A DNA stretch of 64,000 nt, taken from positions 23,034-87,033 of the forward strand of contig NZ_NIPW01000034.1 in the NCBI RefSeq assembly GCF_002196855.1, given 5' to 3'. This DNA is from Haematobacter genomosp. 1. GTDB taxonomy: Bacteria; Pseudomonadota; Alphaproteobacteria; Rhodobacterales; Rhodobacteraceae. A program made the translations under genes and the position numbers. The notes under the pieces were generated by a model, which saw only the letters and a list, made by a program, of their open reading frames with translations, searched no databases and was not told the DNA's origin. This document shows positions 17,482 to 28,511 of this stretch, piece by piece (the stretch's first letter is position 1; each line of letters starts with the position of its first letter).

Positions 17482-18582
17482 ATGGACCGGATGATGACAG
17501 CGCTCGGCGCGATGTCGGGAACCTCGCTCGACGGGGTGGATGCGGCGACGGTCGTGACGGATGGCGAACGGATAGAGACCTTCGGCCCCTCCGCCTACCG
17601 CCCCTATACCGAAGTGGAGCGGGACGTTCTGCGCGCCGCGCTCGGCCGCTGGCCCGGCGAGCCGGGGGTGGCGGAGGCTGCGCGGGTGGTGGAGGCCGCC
17701 CATGCAGCGCTGATGTCCCCGCTGGCGGGGGAGGTCGCTGGCTTTCACGGCCAGACGCTGGCCCATGATCCCGGCGGGCGGGGGACACATCAGGCAGGCT
17801 CGGGCGCGGCGCTGGCGGCGGCGCTGGCCCGCCCGGTGATCTGGGACTTCCGCTCCGCCGATGTCGCGGCAGGCGGGCAGGGGGCGCCGCTCGCGCCGTT
17901 TTTCCATTTCGCCTGCGCCCGCTGGGCGGGGGAGCGGGAGCCTGTGGCCTTCCTGAACCTTGGGGGTGTCGGCAATTTCACCTGGGTCGATCCGCGCCGC
18001 CCCGCGCCGGAGGCCGAAGGCGCGCTCCTTGCCTTTGACACCGGGCCCGCGAATGCCCCGATCGACGACTTTCTCCGCCAGCGCCGGGGCGCCACGCGGG
18101 ATGAGGGGGGCGCACTCGCCGCCTCCGGCACGGTGGATGAGGCCGCTGTGGCGGCGCTGCTGGCCCATTCCTATTTCGCACAGAGACCGCCGAAGTCACT
18201 GGACAGGAACGGCTTTCCTGGGCTTCTGCCCTCGGTCGAAACGCTGTCCGATGCGGATGGGGCGGCGACGCTGTCGGCTGCGGTTGCGGCGACTGTCGCG
18301 GCGGGCGCCCGGCATTTCCCGACGCCCGTCTCGCGCGTGCTGGTGACCGGGGGCGGGCGGCACAATGCAACGCTGATGCGGATGCTGGCAGAACGGCTTG
18401 GCACGCGCGTCGCACCGGTGGAGGATGCGGGCCTCGACGGCGACATGCTGGAGGCACAGGCCTTCGCCTTCCTCGCCGTCCGTGTGCTGCGTGGCCTGCC
18501 GCTCTCCGCGCGGATGACCACTGGCGTGCCGCGGCCTGTGACAGGCGGCCGGATCAGCCGCCCGGATGCGCGGGCCGCCTGA
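17482..18582 (+). CDS. anmK: anhydro-N-acetylmuramic acid kinase
   Basis: A 366-residue sugar kinase of the ASKHA fold starting [20 protein letters not shown], the AnmK signature. Further motifs are [32 protein letters not shown] and [14 protein letters not shown]. It phosphorylates and opens 1,6-anhydro-MurNAc from peptidoglycan turnover, giving MurNAc-6-phosphate. The start at 17482 is behind a GGAGGGG site; longer in-frame starts overlap the tyrS promoter. The AmpD-like amidase at 9.8 kb belongs to the same recycling route. Confidence 0.95.
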   Translation: MDRMMTALGAMSGTSLDGVDAATVVTDGERIETFGPSAYRPYTEVERDVLRAALGRWPGEPGVAEAARVVEAAHAALMSPLAGEVAGFHGQTLAHDPGGRGTHQAGSGAALAAALARPVIWDFRSADVAAGGQGAPLAPFFHFACARWAGEREPVAFLNLGGVGNFTWVDPRRPAPEAEGALLAFDTGPANAPIDDFLRQRRGATRDEGGALAASGTVDEAAVAALLAHSYFAQRPPKSLDRNGFPGLLPSVETLSDADGAATLSAAVAATVAAGARHFPTPVSRVLVTGGGRHNATLMRMLAERLGTRVAPVEDAGLDGDMLEAQAFAFLAVRVLRGLPLSARMTTGVPRPVTGGRISRPDARAA

Positions 18583-18886
18583 GCGGCTGGAGACGGGTTC
18601 TGGGGTGCCCATGCTCGGGAAATCGGTCGAGGCTGTGTCGATCTCGGAATACGTGAACCTGTCCAAAACCGTTTCCTCCGAAGGGCGACGCAAGAAACGA
18701 TGAACTCCGCAGGTCAACTCGACCGCTATGGAACAATACGGCTACACTACCTGACGGGGTTTTGACACGGCCTCGGTCCCCGAATGACCCGGCTGGACCC
18801 GAAATCAGTAGATTTCCGACCGGATTTCCTCAGATTGCCAACGATCTCCGCTCCGACGCAGACCAAGGGCCTCCTTCAGCAGCCTG
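18583..18886. other. 304-bp gap with no confident gene
   Basis: The gap lies between convergent anmK and the cupin gene. It holds two tiny plus-strand frames joined by an ATGA overlap: 18611-18703 (30 residues, ends GRRKKR) and 18700-18765 (21 residues, starts MNSAGQLDRYGTI). Neither has a convincing ribosome-binding site. GATTTCC occurs twice near 18813 and 18823. Nothing else was recognised. Confidence 0.4.
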
Positions 18887-19315
18887 CTAACCGCCGATAT
18901 CGAAGCCAGGAGGCGCGAGCTCGAACCCTGCGAAGGTGAAGCCGGGGCTGACGGTGCAGCCGGCCAATGTCCATGCGCCGGTGGAACGGGCCGCCTGCCA
19001 GTGGCCCGCGGGGACGATGCATTGCGGGCTGTCTCCCGCCAGCACATCCGGGCCGAGGCGCAGGTGCCGCGCCGGACCTTCCGCATGTTCGGAGAGGGAG
19101 AGGGTGAGCGGCGCGCCCGCATGGAAATGCCAGATCTCCGTCGCGTTCACCCGGTGCCAATGGCTCCGCTCGCCCGCCCGCAAAAGAAAAAGGATCGCGG
19201 TGCCTGACGGGCGTTCCCCCGTCGCGGCCTCCGCGATCCATGTCTGACGGAACCAGCCGCCTTCCGGGTGCGGGGCAAGGCCGAGCGCCGCGATGATCCG
19301 CTCCGCATCGTCCAT
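18887..19315 (-). CDS. cupin domain protein (DUF985/Cupin_5)
   Basis: A 142-residue single-domain cupin. It starts MDDAERIIAALGLAPHPEGG and has FRQTWIAE, GERSHWHRVNATEIWHFHAG (with the metal-binding histidine pattern) and PGFTFAGFELAPPGF, matching the DUF985 family. Members bind a metal in a beta-barrel, but the reaction is unknown. The gene is 12 bp downstream of eno on the same strand and may be co-transcribed with fur-eno. Confidence 0.88.
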   Translation of the reverse strand: MDDAERIIAALGLAPHPEGGWFRQTWIAEAATGERPSGTAILFLLRAGERSHWHRVNATEIWHFHAGAPLTLSLSEHAEGPARHLRLGPDVLAGDSPQCIVPAGHWQAARSTGAWTLAGCTVSPGFTFAGFELAPPGFDIGG

Positions 19316-19327
19316 GCCCCTGCCGCC

Positions 19328-21024
<1,697 letters not shown>

Positions 21025-21089
21025 CCCGCAATCCTTCGGTGTTTGGGGCGGTTTAAGCGATCTGCTCCGGCCTCGCCAGCCGGATTTTC

Positions 21090-21119
21090 CCCGTTAGCGC
21101 GACCGAGGGCGCTAACGGG
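21090..21119. promoter_or_regulatory. inverted repeat with GTTAGCGC/GCGCTAAC arms upstream of fur-eno
   Basis: CCCGTTAGCGC (21090-21100) and its exact complement (21109-21119) flank an 8-base spacer, 66 bp before the fur start and 14 bp after the selO stop. The arms contain the TTAGCGC half-site also seen twice in the pckA-chvI gap. It could be a double operator for the fur-eno promoter or a transcript-end hairpin for selO; no T-run follows on the minus strand, which favours an operator. Confidence 0.5.
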
Positions 21120-21132
21120 TGCGGGATGCGGC

Positions 21133-22569
21133 TCAGGTGCCGCAGAAGGTCAGGTGCACGGCTTCTTCCTTCAGCGGCGCGCGGGCGAGGTCGGCCTCCC
21201 CGCTCCGCACGGTGAAGGGGTCGGCAAGCGCAGCCGTCAGGCGCTCGAAGGGGGCGTAGTCCTCCGCCACGGCGGCGGCGATGGCCTCCTCCACCCGGTG
21301 GTTGCGGGGAATGATCCAGGGGTTTGCGCCGCGCATCACCTCTGCCGGGTCGCCGGTCTCCCGCGCCAGGCGTGCCTGCCAGACCGCCGCCCAGCGGTCG
21401 AAGGCCGCGCCGTCAGTGAACTCGTCGCGCGCGGTGCCCTCGGCCAGCCCCCGGAAGGTGCGGGTGAAATCGGCCTGACCCTCGGCCATGAGCGTGAGCA
21501 GCGACTGGATGAGGTCGAGATCCCCGTCTTCCGCCCCGCGCAGGCCCAGTTTCGCGCGGAACAGCCGCAGGTACTCGGCCTGATAGATCGGGGCGAAGCC
21601 GCCGAGCGCATCCTCCGCCGCCTCCACCGCCGCCTCCACCGCCGCGTCCTCCGTCCCGTCCATGATCATCAGGAGCGAGGTGCCAAGCTGCGCGAGGTTC
21701 CACAGCGCGATCTGCGGCTGGTTGGCATAGGCATAGCGCCCCTGCCGGTCGATGGAGGAGAAGACCTTGCGCGGGTGATAGGTGTCGAGAAACGCGCAGG
21801 GTCCGTAGTCGATCGTTTCGCCGGACACGGCCATGTTGTCGGTGTTCATCACCCCGTGGATGAAACCGACCGACATCCATTGCGCGATGAGCCGGGCCTG
21901 ACGGTCGATCACGCCCTTCAGCAGGCCGAGCGGCCCCGCCGCTCCCGGATAGTGCCGCGCGATCACGTGTTCGGTCAGCAGGCGCAGCGCCTCCTCGTCC
22001 CGCCGGGCGGCGAAGAACTGGAAGGTGCCGACACGGATATGCGATGCCGCGACACGGGTGAGCACGGCGCCGGGCAGCGCCCCCTCGCGATAGACGGGCT
22101 CTCCCGTGGCCACTGCGGCGAGGGCGCGGGTCGTCGGCACGCCGAGGGCGGCCATCGCCTCCGAGACGATGTATTCGCGCAGCACCGGCCCAAGCCACGC
22201 GCGCCCGTCTCCCATGCGGCTGAAGGGCGTGCGGCCCGCCCCCTTGAGCTGGATGTCGAACCGCGCGCCATCGGGGGCGACGACCTCGCCCAGCAGGACC
22301 GCGCGTCCGTCGCCAAGCTGCGGCACGAAGCCGCCGAACTGATGACCGGCATAGGCCATGGCCAGCGGCTCCGCCCCCTCCGGCACGGTGTTGCCCGCAA
22401 GCGCCGCCACCCCTTCCGGGCCAGAGAGCCAGTCGGCGTTCAGCCCAAGACGCTCCGCCAGCGGGCGGTTCAGCCGGATGAGCCGCGGCGCACCCACCGG
22501 CGTGGCGGGCTGGCGGGCAAAGAACCGGTCAGGCAGACGGGCATAGCTGTTGTCGAACGGCAGGGTCAT
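21133..22569 (-). CDS. selO: protein adenylyltransferase SelO (YdiU family)
   Basis: A 478-residue pseudokinase-fold enzyme. The family hallmark [20 protein letters not shown] is near residue 245, with [21 protein letters not shown] near residue 70. SelO transfers AMP from ATP to Ser/Thr/Tyr of target proteins, with a role in redox stress. The C-terminus ends HLTFCGT and retains the conserved cysteine (replaced by selenocysteine in some eukaryotes). It is slightly shorter than the E. coli protein but complete. Confidence 0.94.
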   Translation of the reverse strand: MTLPFDNSYARLPDRFFARQPATPVGAPRLIRLNRPLAERLGLNADWLSGPEGVAALAGNTVPEGAEPLAMAYAGHQFGGFVPQLGDGRAVLLGEVVAPDGARFDIQLKGAGRTPFSRMGDGRAWLGPVLREYIVSEAMAALGVPTTRALAAVATGEPVYREGALPGAVLTRVAASHIRVGTFQFFAARRDEEALRLLTEHVIARHYPGAAGPLGLLKGVIDRQARLIAQWMSVGFIHGVMNTDNMAVSGETIDYGPCAFLDTYHPRKVFSSIDRQGRYAYANQPQIALWNLAQLGTSLLMIMDGTEDAAVEAAVEAAEDALGGFAPIYQAEYLRLFRAKLGLRGAEDGDLDLIQSLLTLMAEGQADFTRTFRGLAEGTARDEFTDGAAFDRWAAVWQARLARETGDPAEVMRGANPWIIPRNHRVEEAIAAAVAEDYAPFERLTAALADPFTVRSGEADLARAPLKEEAVHLTFCGT

Positions 22570-22620
22570 GGGCGCCTCCTTTGATCGTCTATATGGGGGC
22601 GGCGGGCGCGGGCGACACCC

Positions 22621-23271
22621 TCAGAACTGTTCTGACTGCTGCGCATCCAGCTTGAGGCGCATCTCGTAGGCGCGCGAGATGTGGGTTTTCACCGCCTCCG
22701 CCGCGGTATCCCCATCCCGCTGCGCGATTGCGGCGATGATCGCCTGATGCTCCTGAAGGGCCGCGTCCGCCCGCCCTTCCGCCGCGAGGGAGGTGGAGGC
22801 CAGCAGGGCCATGGAGCGGTGCACGAGGTCGAGCTGCTGGATCAGGTAGCGGTTGTGCGACGCCAGATGGATCTGGTGATGAAAGCGCCGGTTGGCGCGG
22901 GCCAGCGCGTTCGGGTCGTTGGCAAGACGGCGATCCTCCTCCACCATGGCGCGGAGAACGCGCACTTCCTCATCCGTGGCGTGGCGGGCGGCAAGACGGG
23001 CGGCCAGCCCCTCCAGCTCGGCCCGCACGGCGTAAAGTTCGGCGAGCTGGTGATGATCGAGTGAGGCCACCACCATGCTGCGCCCATCCCGGACGAGCAT
23101 GGATTGCGTCTCAAGCCGTTGCAGCGCCTCCCGGATGGGCGTGCGCGACACGCCGAAACGGTCGGCAAGCTCGGATTCGACCAGCCTGTCACCCGGCCGA
23201 TAGACACCGGCATCTATGGCGTCGAGGATGAGGGAATAGGCGTCTTTCGGCGGATCTTTGATGGCAGTCAT
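22621..23271 (-). CDS. GntR family (FCD domain) transcriptional regulator
   Basis: A 216-residue regulator with an N-terminal winged helix-turn-helix (LVESELADRFGVSRTPIREALQ near residue 27) and a C-terminal all-helical FCD ligand domain (ELEGLAARLAARHATDEE, RFHHQIHLASHNRYL). FCD proteins usually sense organic acids. It faces away from selO and its own promoter region is 23272-23431, shared with the divergent nucleotidase gene. No cognate pathway gene is adjacent, so the effector is unknown. Confidence 0.9.
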   Translation of the reverse strand: MTAIKDPPKDAYSLILDAIDAGVYRPGDRLVESELADRFGVSRTPIREALQRLETQSMLVRDGRSMVVASLDHHQLAELYAVRAELEGLAARLAARHATDEEVRVLRAMVEEDRRLANDPNALARANRRFHHQIHLASHNRYLIQQLDLVHRSMALLASTSLAAEGRADAALQEHQAIIAAIAQRDGDTAAEAVKTHISRAYEMRLKLDAQQSEQF

Positions 23272-23349
23272 GCGAATGTCTCGGAATGTCGGGGCCGAAG
23301 CTAGAGGGCGCGGTGGGCGGGGGCAAGGCCAAGCATTGCCGACAGATGT

Positions 23350-23380
23350 CCGGGCAGACCCCCGGGCAGACCTCCGGGCA
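23350..23380. repeat. 12-bp tandem repeat (about 2.5 copies) between gntR and the nucleotidase gene
   Basis: CGGGCA recurs at 23351, 23363 and 23375, each inside a near-identical CCGGGCAGACCC-like unit of exactly 12 bp. It lies in the divergent promoter gap of 160 bp. Confidence 0.7.
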
Positions 23381-23431
23381 TATATCGCAGCGGACGTTGC
23401 GGCGCGGCTTTTCCGGGCTTAGACAGGTGCG

Positions 23432-24109
23432 ATGACACGCCAACCCTCGCCTCCGTCGAACGACTTCGCCCATGTGCGCCAATGGGTGTTCGATCTCGAC
23501 AACACGCTTTATCCCCCGGCCATGCGGCTTTTCGACCAGATCGAACGGCGGATGACGGAATACGTCATGGAGACGCTGGGCGTCGCGCAGCAGGAGGCGG
23601 ACCGGCTGCGTCACCACTACTGGTCGCTCTACGGCACGACGCTTGCCGGGCTGATGAGCGAACATGGCGTGGAGCCGGGGTCTTATCTGACCCGGGTGCA
23701 CGATATCTCCTTCGACGTGCTCTCGCCCGATCCGGCGCTCCGGGCAGAGATCGCGGCGCTGCCGGGGCGGCGGTTCGTCTATACCAACGGCTCGGCGCCC
23801 TATGCGGAACGGGTGCTGGAGGCGCGGGGGCTGTCTGGGCTGTTCGACGGTATCTATGGGGTGGAGCATGCGGGCTACCTCCCCAAACCGCAGCGCGCGG
23901 CGTTCGAGACCGTCTTCGGTCTTGCCGGCGTGACCGGAGCGGAAGGCGCGATGTTCGAGGACGATCCCCGGAACCTTCTCGCGCCCCATGAGATGGGGAT
24001 GCAGACGGTGCTGGTCGCGCCGGAACGGCTGGACGCGCCGCATGTGCGTCATCACACGAACGATCTGGCCGGTTTCCTTGCCCGGCTTGCCAGCGGTCAG
24101 GGGGGCTGA
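23432..24109 (+). CDS. pyrimidine 5'-nucleotidase (HAD superfamily)
   Basis: A 225-residue HAD hydrolase. Motif I reads WVFDLDNTLYPPAM near residue 14, followed by the helical cap, RFVYTNGSAPYAERVLEA as motif II, and FEDDPRNLLAPHEMGM as motif IV. The spacing fits the TIGR01993/SDT1-like pyrimidine nucleotidases that dephosphorylate UMP/CMP-type nucleotides. It is one base from the hydroxylase gene and likely co-transcribed. Confidence 0.88.
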   Translation: MTRQPSPPSNDFAHVRQWVFDLDNTLYPPAMRLFDQIERRMTEYVMETLGVAQQEADRLRHHYWSLYGTTLAGLMSEHGVEPGSYLTRVHDISFDVLSPDPALRAEIAALPGRRFVYTNGSAPYAERVLEARGLSGLFDGIYGVEHAGYLPKPQRAAFETVFGLAGVTGAEGAMFEDDPRNLLAPHEMGMQTVLVAPERLDAPHVRHHTNDLAGFLARLASGQGG

Positions 24110-24110
24110 G

Positions 24111-25322
24111 ATGCAGCGCGAAAGCTTTGACGTGATGATATCGGGCGGCGGCGTTGCGGGGCTGACGGCTGCGGCGGTGTTCGGTGCCCTCGGTCTCCGC
24201 ACGCTTTGCGTCGATCCCACCCCGCCCACGGTGGAGGAGGGCGACCCGGCGGCCGATCTGCGCACCACCGCTTTCCTGCAACCGGCCATTGATCTGCTCA
24301 CCCGCGCGGGCCTGTGGGAGCGGCTCGCGCCCTTTGCCGCGCCGCTTTCCATCATGCGGATCGTCGATGCGGGAGGGGCGCAGACGATCCCCCGGCTTAC
24401 GCGCGACTTCGACTCCGCCGATATCTCCGATCAGCCCTTCGGCTGGAACCTTCCGAACTGGCTGCTGCGCCGCGAGATGGTGGCGCGGCTGGGCGAGATG
24501 CGGAATGTCGCATTCCGCACAGGCGTGGCGACGGCAGGCGTTCTGACCCGGACGGAAGCGGCTCTGGTCACGCTGTCTGACGGGGCGCAGGTTTCTGCCC
24601 GGCTTCTGGTGGCGGCAGATGGGCGCAACTCGCCGGTCAGGGAAGCGCTGGCGATTCCCGTCCGGCGGATTTCCTATGGCCAGAAGGCGCTGGCTTTCGC
24701 CGTGACCCACCCGGTCCCGCATGGCGGTATCTCGACCGAAGTTCACCGTTCCGGCGGGCCGTTCACGCTTGTCCCGCTGCCGGACCGCGAGGGACGCCCG
24801 GCCTCTGCCGTGGTCTGGATGGAAAGCGGGCCAGAGGCGCTGCGCCTCTCCCGCCTGCCGGTGGAGGAATTCGAGGCGGAAGCGACTGAACGCTCGGCTG
24901 AAGTGGTGGGGCCGCTCCGCCTCATCACGCGGCGGAGCCTGTGGCCCATCATCTCCCAGCGGGCGGAACGGATGACGGCAGAGCGCGTGGCGCTGGTGGC
25001 GGAGGCTGCGCATGTCGTCCCGCCCATCGGGGCGCAGGGGCTGAACATGAGTCTTGCCGACATCGCGACGCTTGCCGATCTTGCTGCCGCGGATCCGGCG
25101 GGGCTGGGCGGGGCCGGGATGTTGCGTCAGTTCGCGCTGCAGCGGGAGCGCGACGTTCATCTGCGGCAAGCGGGCATCGATCTGCTCAACCGCGCCTCCA
25201 TGGTCTCGGCCCGCCCCCTCCGTGACCTGCGCGCCGCGGCGCTGGGTGCCTTCTATTCCGCGGGCCCGGTGCGAAAGACCCTCATGCGGGCGGGACTCGG
25301 GGCGGGAAAGTCGCGCGACTAG
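24111..25322 (+). CDS. UbiH/UbiF/COQ6-family FAD-dependent hydroxylase
   Basis: A 403-residue flavoprotein monooxygenase. It has an N-terminal FAD GxGxxG site (DVMISGGGVAGLTAAAVFG), the DG motif VAADGRNSPVREAL near residue 168, and the second FAD motif VALVAEAAHVVPPIGAQGLN near residue 294. Members hydroxylate the ring during ubiquinone synthesis. The canonical GD in the last motif (GDAAH) is EAAH here, a known variant. The start is placed at the ATG one base after the nucleotidase stop. Confidence 0.9.
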   Translation: MQRESFDVMISGGGVAGLTAAAVFGALGLRTLCVDPTPPTVEEGDPAADLRTTAFLQPAIDLLTRAGLWERLAPFAAPLSIMRIVDAGGAQTIPRLTRDFDSADISDQPFGWNLPNWLLRREMVARLGEMRNVAFRTGVATAGVLTRTEAALVTLSDGAQVSARLLVAADGRNSPVREALAIPVRRISYGQKALAFAVTHPVPHGGISTEVHRSGGPFTLVPLPDREGRPASAVVWMESGPEALRLSRLPVEEFEAEATERSAEVVGPLRLITRRSLWPIISQRAERMTAERVALVAEAAHVVPPIGAQGLNMSLADIATLADLAAADPAGLGGAGMLRQFALQRERDVHLRQAGIDLLNRASMVSARPLRDLRAAALGAFYSAGPVRKTLMRAGLGAGKSRD

Positions 25323-25685
25323 CGCTGCCCGGGAAACAATGCTGCGCCCCGCGGTCCGCGTCCGCTCCCGGCGCGTTGTGGCATTTTGGCCGGTTCTGTA
25401 TCGGTCACGGAGTGTTTCTGGCGTAACATTAATCAGCCCTTTCCGGGCTGCCCGAGAGCGACGACGCCCGGAATTATTCAATAGATTTCGAAAATAGCAT
25501 TTTATTACAGCGTATTGAAAAGCCACGGCTGGTTCCGCTCCATCCTCATCATGCCGCGGAAACCTGCCAGTCGCAGGCTGTTTTCTCTCGGTGTGATCAC
25601 AAGAGCGCGGGGGTCTGACGATAGCCCCTTGCTTCCTTGTGGGGAGGGAGTAAGTAGCCATCGCCACAAACCAAGGAGCAGTGGA
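25323..25685. other. 363-bp gap with an AT-rich patch
   Basis: The first half is ordinary, but 25471-25530 is markedly AT-rich for this genome (ATTATTCAATAGATTTCG and CATTTTATTACAGCG), consistent with a promoter or an acquired fragment. Upstream of the next small gene an AAGGAG ribosome-binding site is at 25673. No RNA family was recognised. Confidence 0.4.
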
Positions 25686-25856
25686 ATGGCATCCGCGAAA
25701 CCGCCCGTCCAGCAGTCCGTTCAACAGGCTGGGGACAGCAACAATCCCGCGCCGCAGATGGGCGTGGACGACACCGGCACCGAGCAGCGTCAGGCCGCAC
25801 AGCCCGCGTTCGAGACCCGCCGGAAAACGAAGTTCACCGACTGGGCATCGATCTGA
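25686..25856 (+). CDS. small hypothetical protein (56 aa)
   Basis: Starts MASAKPPVQQSVQQAGDSNN and ends TRRKTKFTDWASI. It is rich in Q, A, P and S, with a basic C-terminal stretch, and predicted disordered by composition. A strong AAGGAG site seven bases before the ATG and a clear terminator 60 bp after the stop support a real small gene. No family was recognised. It sits alone between the hydroxylase gene and convergent ndk. Confidence 0.6.
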   Translation: MASAKPPVQQSVQQAGDSNNPAPQMGVDDTGTEQRQAAQPAFETRRKTKFTDWASI

Positions 25857-25910
25857 TCCCGGCCGGGTCGGGGGCGCTGTCGCGCTCCCCCCGTTGCGTC
25901 CAGGCGCAAA

Positions 25911-25944
25911 AGGAAAGGCCGCCCCGATCGGGACGGCCCTTTTC
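25911..25944. terminator. bidirectional terminator between the small ORF and ndk
   Basis: GGCCG-C-CCCGA is followed by its complement TCGGG-A-CGGCC (25917-25938), flanked by AAAGGAAA on one side and CTTTTCATTT on the other. It fits intrinsic termination of the plus-strand small gene and of minus-strand ndk. Confidence 0.75.
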
Positions 25945-25974
25945 ATTTCAGCGTAGGCTTTTCGGCCCGGGCTC

Positions 25975-26397
25975 TCAGCCGACGATTTCGAGGCCGGAGA
26001 AATAGAAGGCGATTTCTTCAGCAGCCGTTTCCGGCGCATCCGACCCGTGCACCGAGTTCTCGCCGACCGACAGGGCGAAGTCCTTGCGGATGGTGCCGTC
26101 GGCCGCGTTGGCCGGGTTGGTCGCGCCCATCACTTCGCGGTTCTTGGCAATCGCGCCTTCGCCTTCCAGCACCTGCACGACGACCGGACCGGAGGCCATG
26201 AAGCTCACCAGTTCGCCGTAGAACGGACGGTCCTTGTGGACCTCGTAGAATTTGCCGGCCTGGGCTTCGGAGAGCCAGAGGCGCTTCTGGGCGACGATCC
26301 GCAGGCCCGCCTCCTCGAAGCGCGCGTTGATCTTTCCGGTCAGGTTCCGGGCGGTGGCGTCGGGCTTGATGATCGAAAGGGTCCGTTCGATGGCCAT
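25975..26397 (-). CDS. ndk: nucleoside diphosphate kinase
   Basis: A 140-residue enzyme starting [20 protein letters not shown], with the catalytic phosphohistidine in [14 protein letters not shown] near residue 117. It balances NTP pools by moving the gamma-phosphate from ATP to other NDPs through a phosphohistidine. Length is the usual one; the in-frame extension to 26625 has no conserved content and is rejected. Confidence 0.97.
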   Translation of the reverse strand: MAIERTLSIIKPDATARNLTGKINARFEEAGLRIVAQKRLWLSEAQAGKFYEVHKDRPFYGELVSFMASGPVVVQVLEGEGAIAKNREVMGATNPANAADGTIRKDFALSVGENSVHGSDAPETAAEEIAFYFSGLEIVG

Positions 26398-26532
26398 GTC
26401 ACATATCCTCTTGCCGGCGGCACCGACAGGGCGCCCCGGATTGCCGCGCCCTGCTAGCACGGGACGCCCGCGATGGGAAGCCGCGCGTCTTCCGCCTGCC
26501 GGATGAATCGCCACCTGCTGCCGTAGCGCGCC

Positions 26533-26565
26533 GCAGCCTTGTATTGACCCGCAGCCCTGTATTGA
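26533..26565. repeat. 18-bp tandem duplication in the ndk/ABC-F promoter gap
   Basis: GCAGCC(T/C)TGTATTGA occurs at 26533-26547 and 26551-26565, period 18. Both copies end in a TTGA(C/A) core that resembles a -35 element, and a further TTGACA lies at 26577. Confidence 0.7.
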
Positions 26566-26611
26566 ACGGCGCCGGATTGACAAGCCTGCGCGCAGAGGAC
26601 ATGCCCAACCC

Positions 26612-28450
26612 ATGCTCAGGATCACCGATATCAGCTACAGCGTGGAGGGCCGACCGCTCTTCGAACATGCCTCGGCCACGATTCCGACCGGTCACAAAGT
26701 GGGCCTCGTCGGACGTAACGGCGCGGGCAAGACGACCCTTTTCCGGTTGATCCGGGGGGAATTGTCGCTGGAGGGCGGTGAGATCGCGCTGCCCAGCCGC
26801 GCCCGGATCGGCGGCGTGGCGCAGGAAGTGCCGTCCTCCAACGTCTCCCTGATCGACACGGTGCTTTCCGCCGATACCGAACGCGCGGACCTGATGGCGG
26901 AGGCGGAAACCGCCACCGATGCCGCGCGGATCGCCGAGATCCACACCCGTCTCATCGATATCGACGCCTGGTCGGCAGAGGGGCGCGCCTCCTCCATCCT
27001 GAAGGGGCTCGGCTTCGACGCGGAGGCGCAGCTTCGCCCCTGCTCGGATTTCTCCGGCGGCTGGCGGATGCGCGTGGCGCTGGCGGGCGTGCTGTTCTCG
27101 CAGCCGGACCTGCTGCTGCTGGACGAGCCGACGAACTATCTCGACCTTGAAGGGGCGCTGTGGCTGGAGGATTACCTGCGCCGCTATCCCCATACGGTCA
27201 TCATCATCTCTCACGACAGGGAGTTGCTGAACCGGTCCGTGCAGGGCATCCTGCATCTGGACAACCGCAAGCTCACCTACTGGCAGGGCAACTACGATCA
27301 GTTCGCGCGGCAGCGGGCGGAGCAGCGGGCGCTTCAGGCGGCGGAGGCCAAGAAGCAGGAACTGCGGCGCGCCCATCTGCAAGGTTTCGTGGACCGGTTC
27401 CGCGCCAAGGCCAGCAAGGCGCGGCAGGCGCAGAGCCGTGTGAAACAACTCGCCCGGATGGAGCCGATAACGGCGCCGGAGGAGGCGAAGGCCCATGTCT
27501 TCACCTTCCCCGTGCCGGAGGAACTCTCCCCCCCCATCGTGGCGCTGGACAAGGTTTCGGTGGGCTATGACGGGCGCGCGGTGCTGAAACGGCTCGACCT
27601 TCGCATAGATCAGGATGACCGGATCGCATTGCTCGGCCGGAACGGTGAGGGGAAATCGACGCTCTCCAAGCTGTTGGCCGGAAAGCTCGCTCCGCTGGAA
27701 GGGCGGATGACGGTGTCGAACAGGCTCCGGGTCGGTTACTTCGCGCAGCATCAGGTGGATGAGCTGTATCTGGACGAGACGCCCCTTCAGCATGTCCGGC
27801 GGCTCCGTCCCGCGGAAGGGCAGCCCCGGCTCCGGGCGCGGCTGGCGGGGTTCGGCCTTGGTGCGGATCAAGCGGATACCGCCGTTGCCCGGCTCTCCGG
27901 GGGACAGAAGGCGCGGCTCAGCCTGCTGCTCGCCACCATTGACGCGCCGCATCTGCTGATCCTCGACGAGCCGACGAACCATCTGGACATCGAAAGCAGG
28001 GAAGCGCTTGTCGTTGCCCTGACGGAGTATTCGGGGGCCGTGGTGCTGGTCAGCCATGACATGCACCTGCTCAGCCTCGTGGCCGACCGGCTGTGGCTGG
28101 TCAAGGATGGGGATGTGACGCCGTTCGAGGAGGATCTGGAGGATTACCGCCGGATGCTGCTCTCCGATGACACGCGGGAGGAGCGGGCGGAGAAGAAGGC
28201 GCGTCCCAAACGCGACGAAGTTCAGACGCTCCGCCAGGAGGTCCGCAAGTCCGAGGAACGCATCGAAAAGCTGACGGAAATGCGCAAGAAACTCGATGCG
28301 ATTCTGGCCGATCCCGCGCTATATGCTCCCGAGCGTGTCGCCGATGCCCGCAAGTGGCAGGCCAAGAGCCTTGAGGTGGCGGAGGGTCTGCAACGCGCGG
28401 AGGCCCTCTGGCTGCAGGCGCTGGAACGGCTGGAGGCGGCGGAAGGCTGA
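26612..28450 (+). CDS. ABC-F family ATPase (Uup/YheS-like)
   Basis: A 612-residue soluble protein with two ABC domains and no membrane segments. Domain 1 has GRNGAGKTT near residue 35, signature [13 protein letters not shown] and [12 protein letters not shown]. Domain 2 has [23 protein letters not shown] and [12 protein letters not shown]. The linker is long, charged and helical (about residues 230-290), and the C-terminus is a coiled coil. ABC-F proteins bind ribosomes and relieve stalling or affect translation; the exact subgroup is uncertain. Confidence 0.92.
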   Translation: MLRITDISYSVEGRPLFEHASATIPTGHKVGLVGRNGAGKTTLFRLIRGELSLEGGEIALPSRARIGGVAQEVPSSNVSLIDTVLSADTERADLMAEAETATDAARIAEIHTRLIDIDAWSAEGRASSILKGLGFDAEAQLRPCSDFSGGWRMRVALAGVLFSQPDLLLLDEPTNYLDLEGALWLEDYLRRYPHTVIIISHDRELLNRSVQGILHLDNRKLTYWQGNYDQFARQRAEQRALQAAEAKKQELRRAHLQGFVDRFRAKASKARQAQSRVKQLARMEPITAPEEAKAHVFTFPVPEELSPPIVALDKVSVGYDGRAVLKRLDLRIDQDDRIALLGRNGEGKSTLSKLLAGKLAPLEGRMTVSNRLRVGYFAQHQVDELYLDETPLQHVRRLRPAEGQPRLRARLAGFGLGADQADTAVARLSGGQKARLSLLLATIDAPHLLILDEPTNHLDIESREALVVALTEYSGAVVLVSHDMHLLSLVADRLWLVKDGDVTPFEEDLEDYRRMLLSDDTREERAEKKARPKRDEVQTLRQEVRKSEERIEKLTEMRKKLDAILADPALYAPERVADARKWQAKSLEVAEGLQRAEALWLQALERLEAAEG

Positions 28451-28511
28451 GGGTCTCGACGGGCGGGAACCCCGAAAGTTTGGAGGCCGCAAAGGCTGAG
28501 GGAGCGGGTGG

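Noticed and set aside
18611..18765. Two overlapping tiny frames resembling a toxin-antitoxin pair
   Set aside because: Only 30 and 21 codons, no convincing ribosome-binding site and no motif; recorded only in the gap entry.
23565..26039. 824-residue open frame on the minus strand
   Set aside because: It runs antisense to the nucleotidase, hydroxylase and small gene; its composition is Arg/Pro-rich without domains.
26398..26625. Extended ndk start
   Set aside because: The extra 76 residues include the tandem duplication and have no counterpart in the family.
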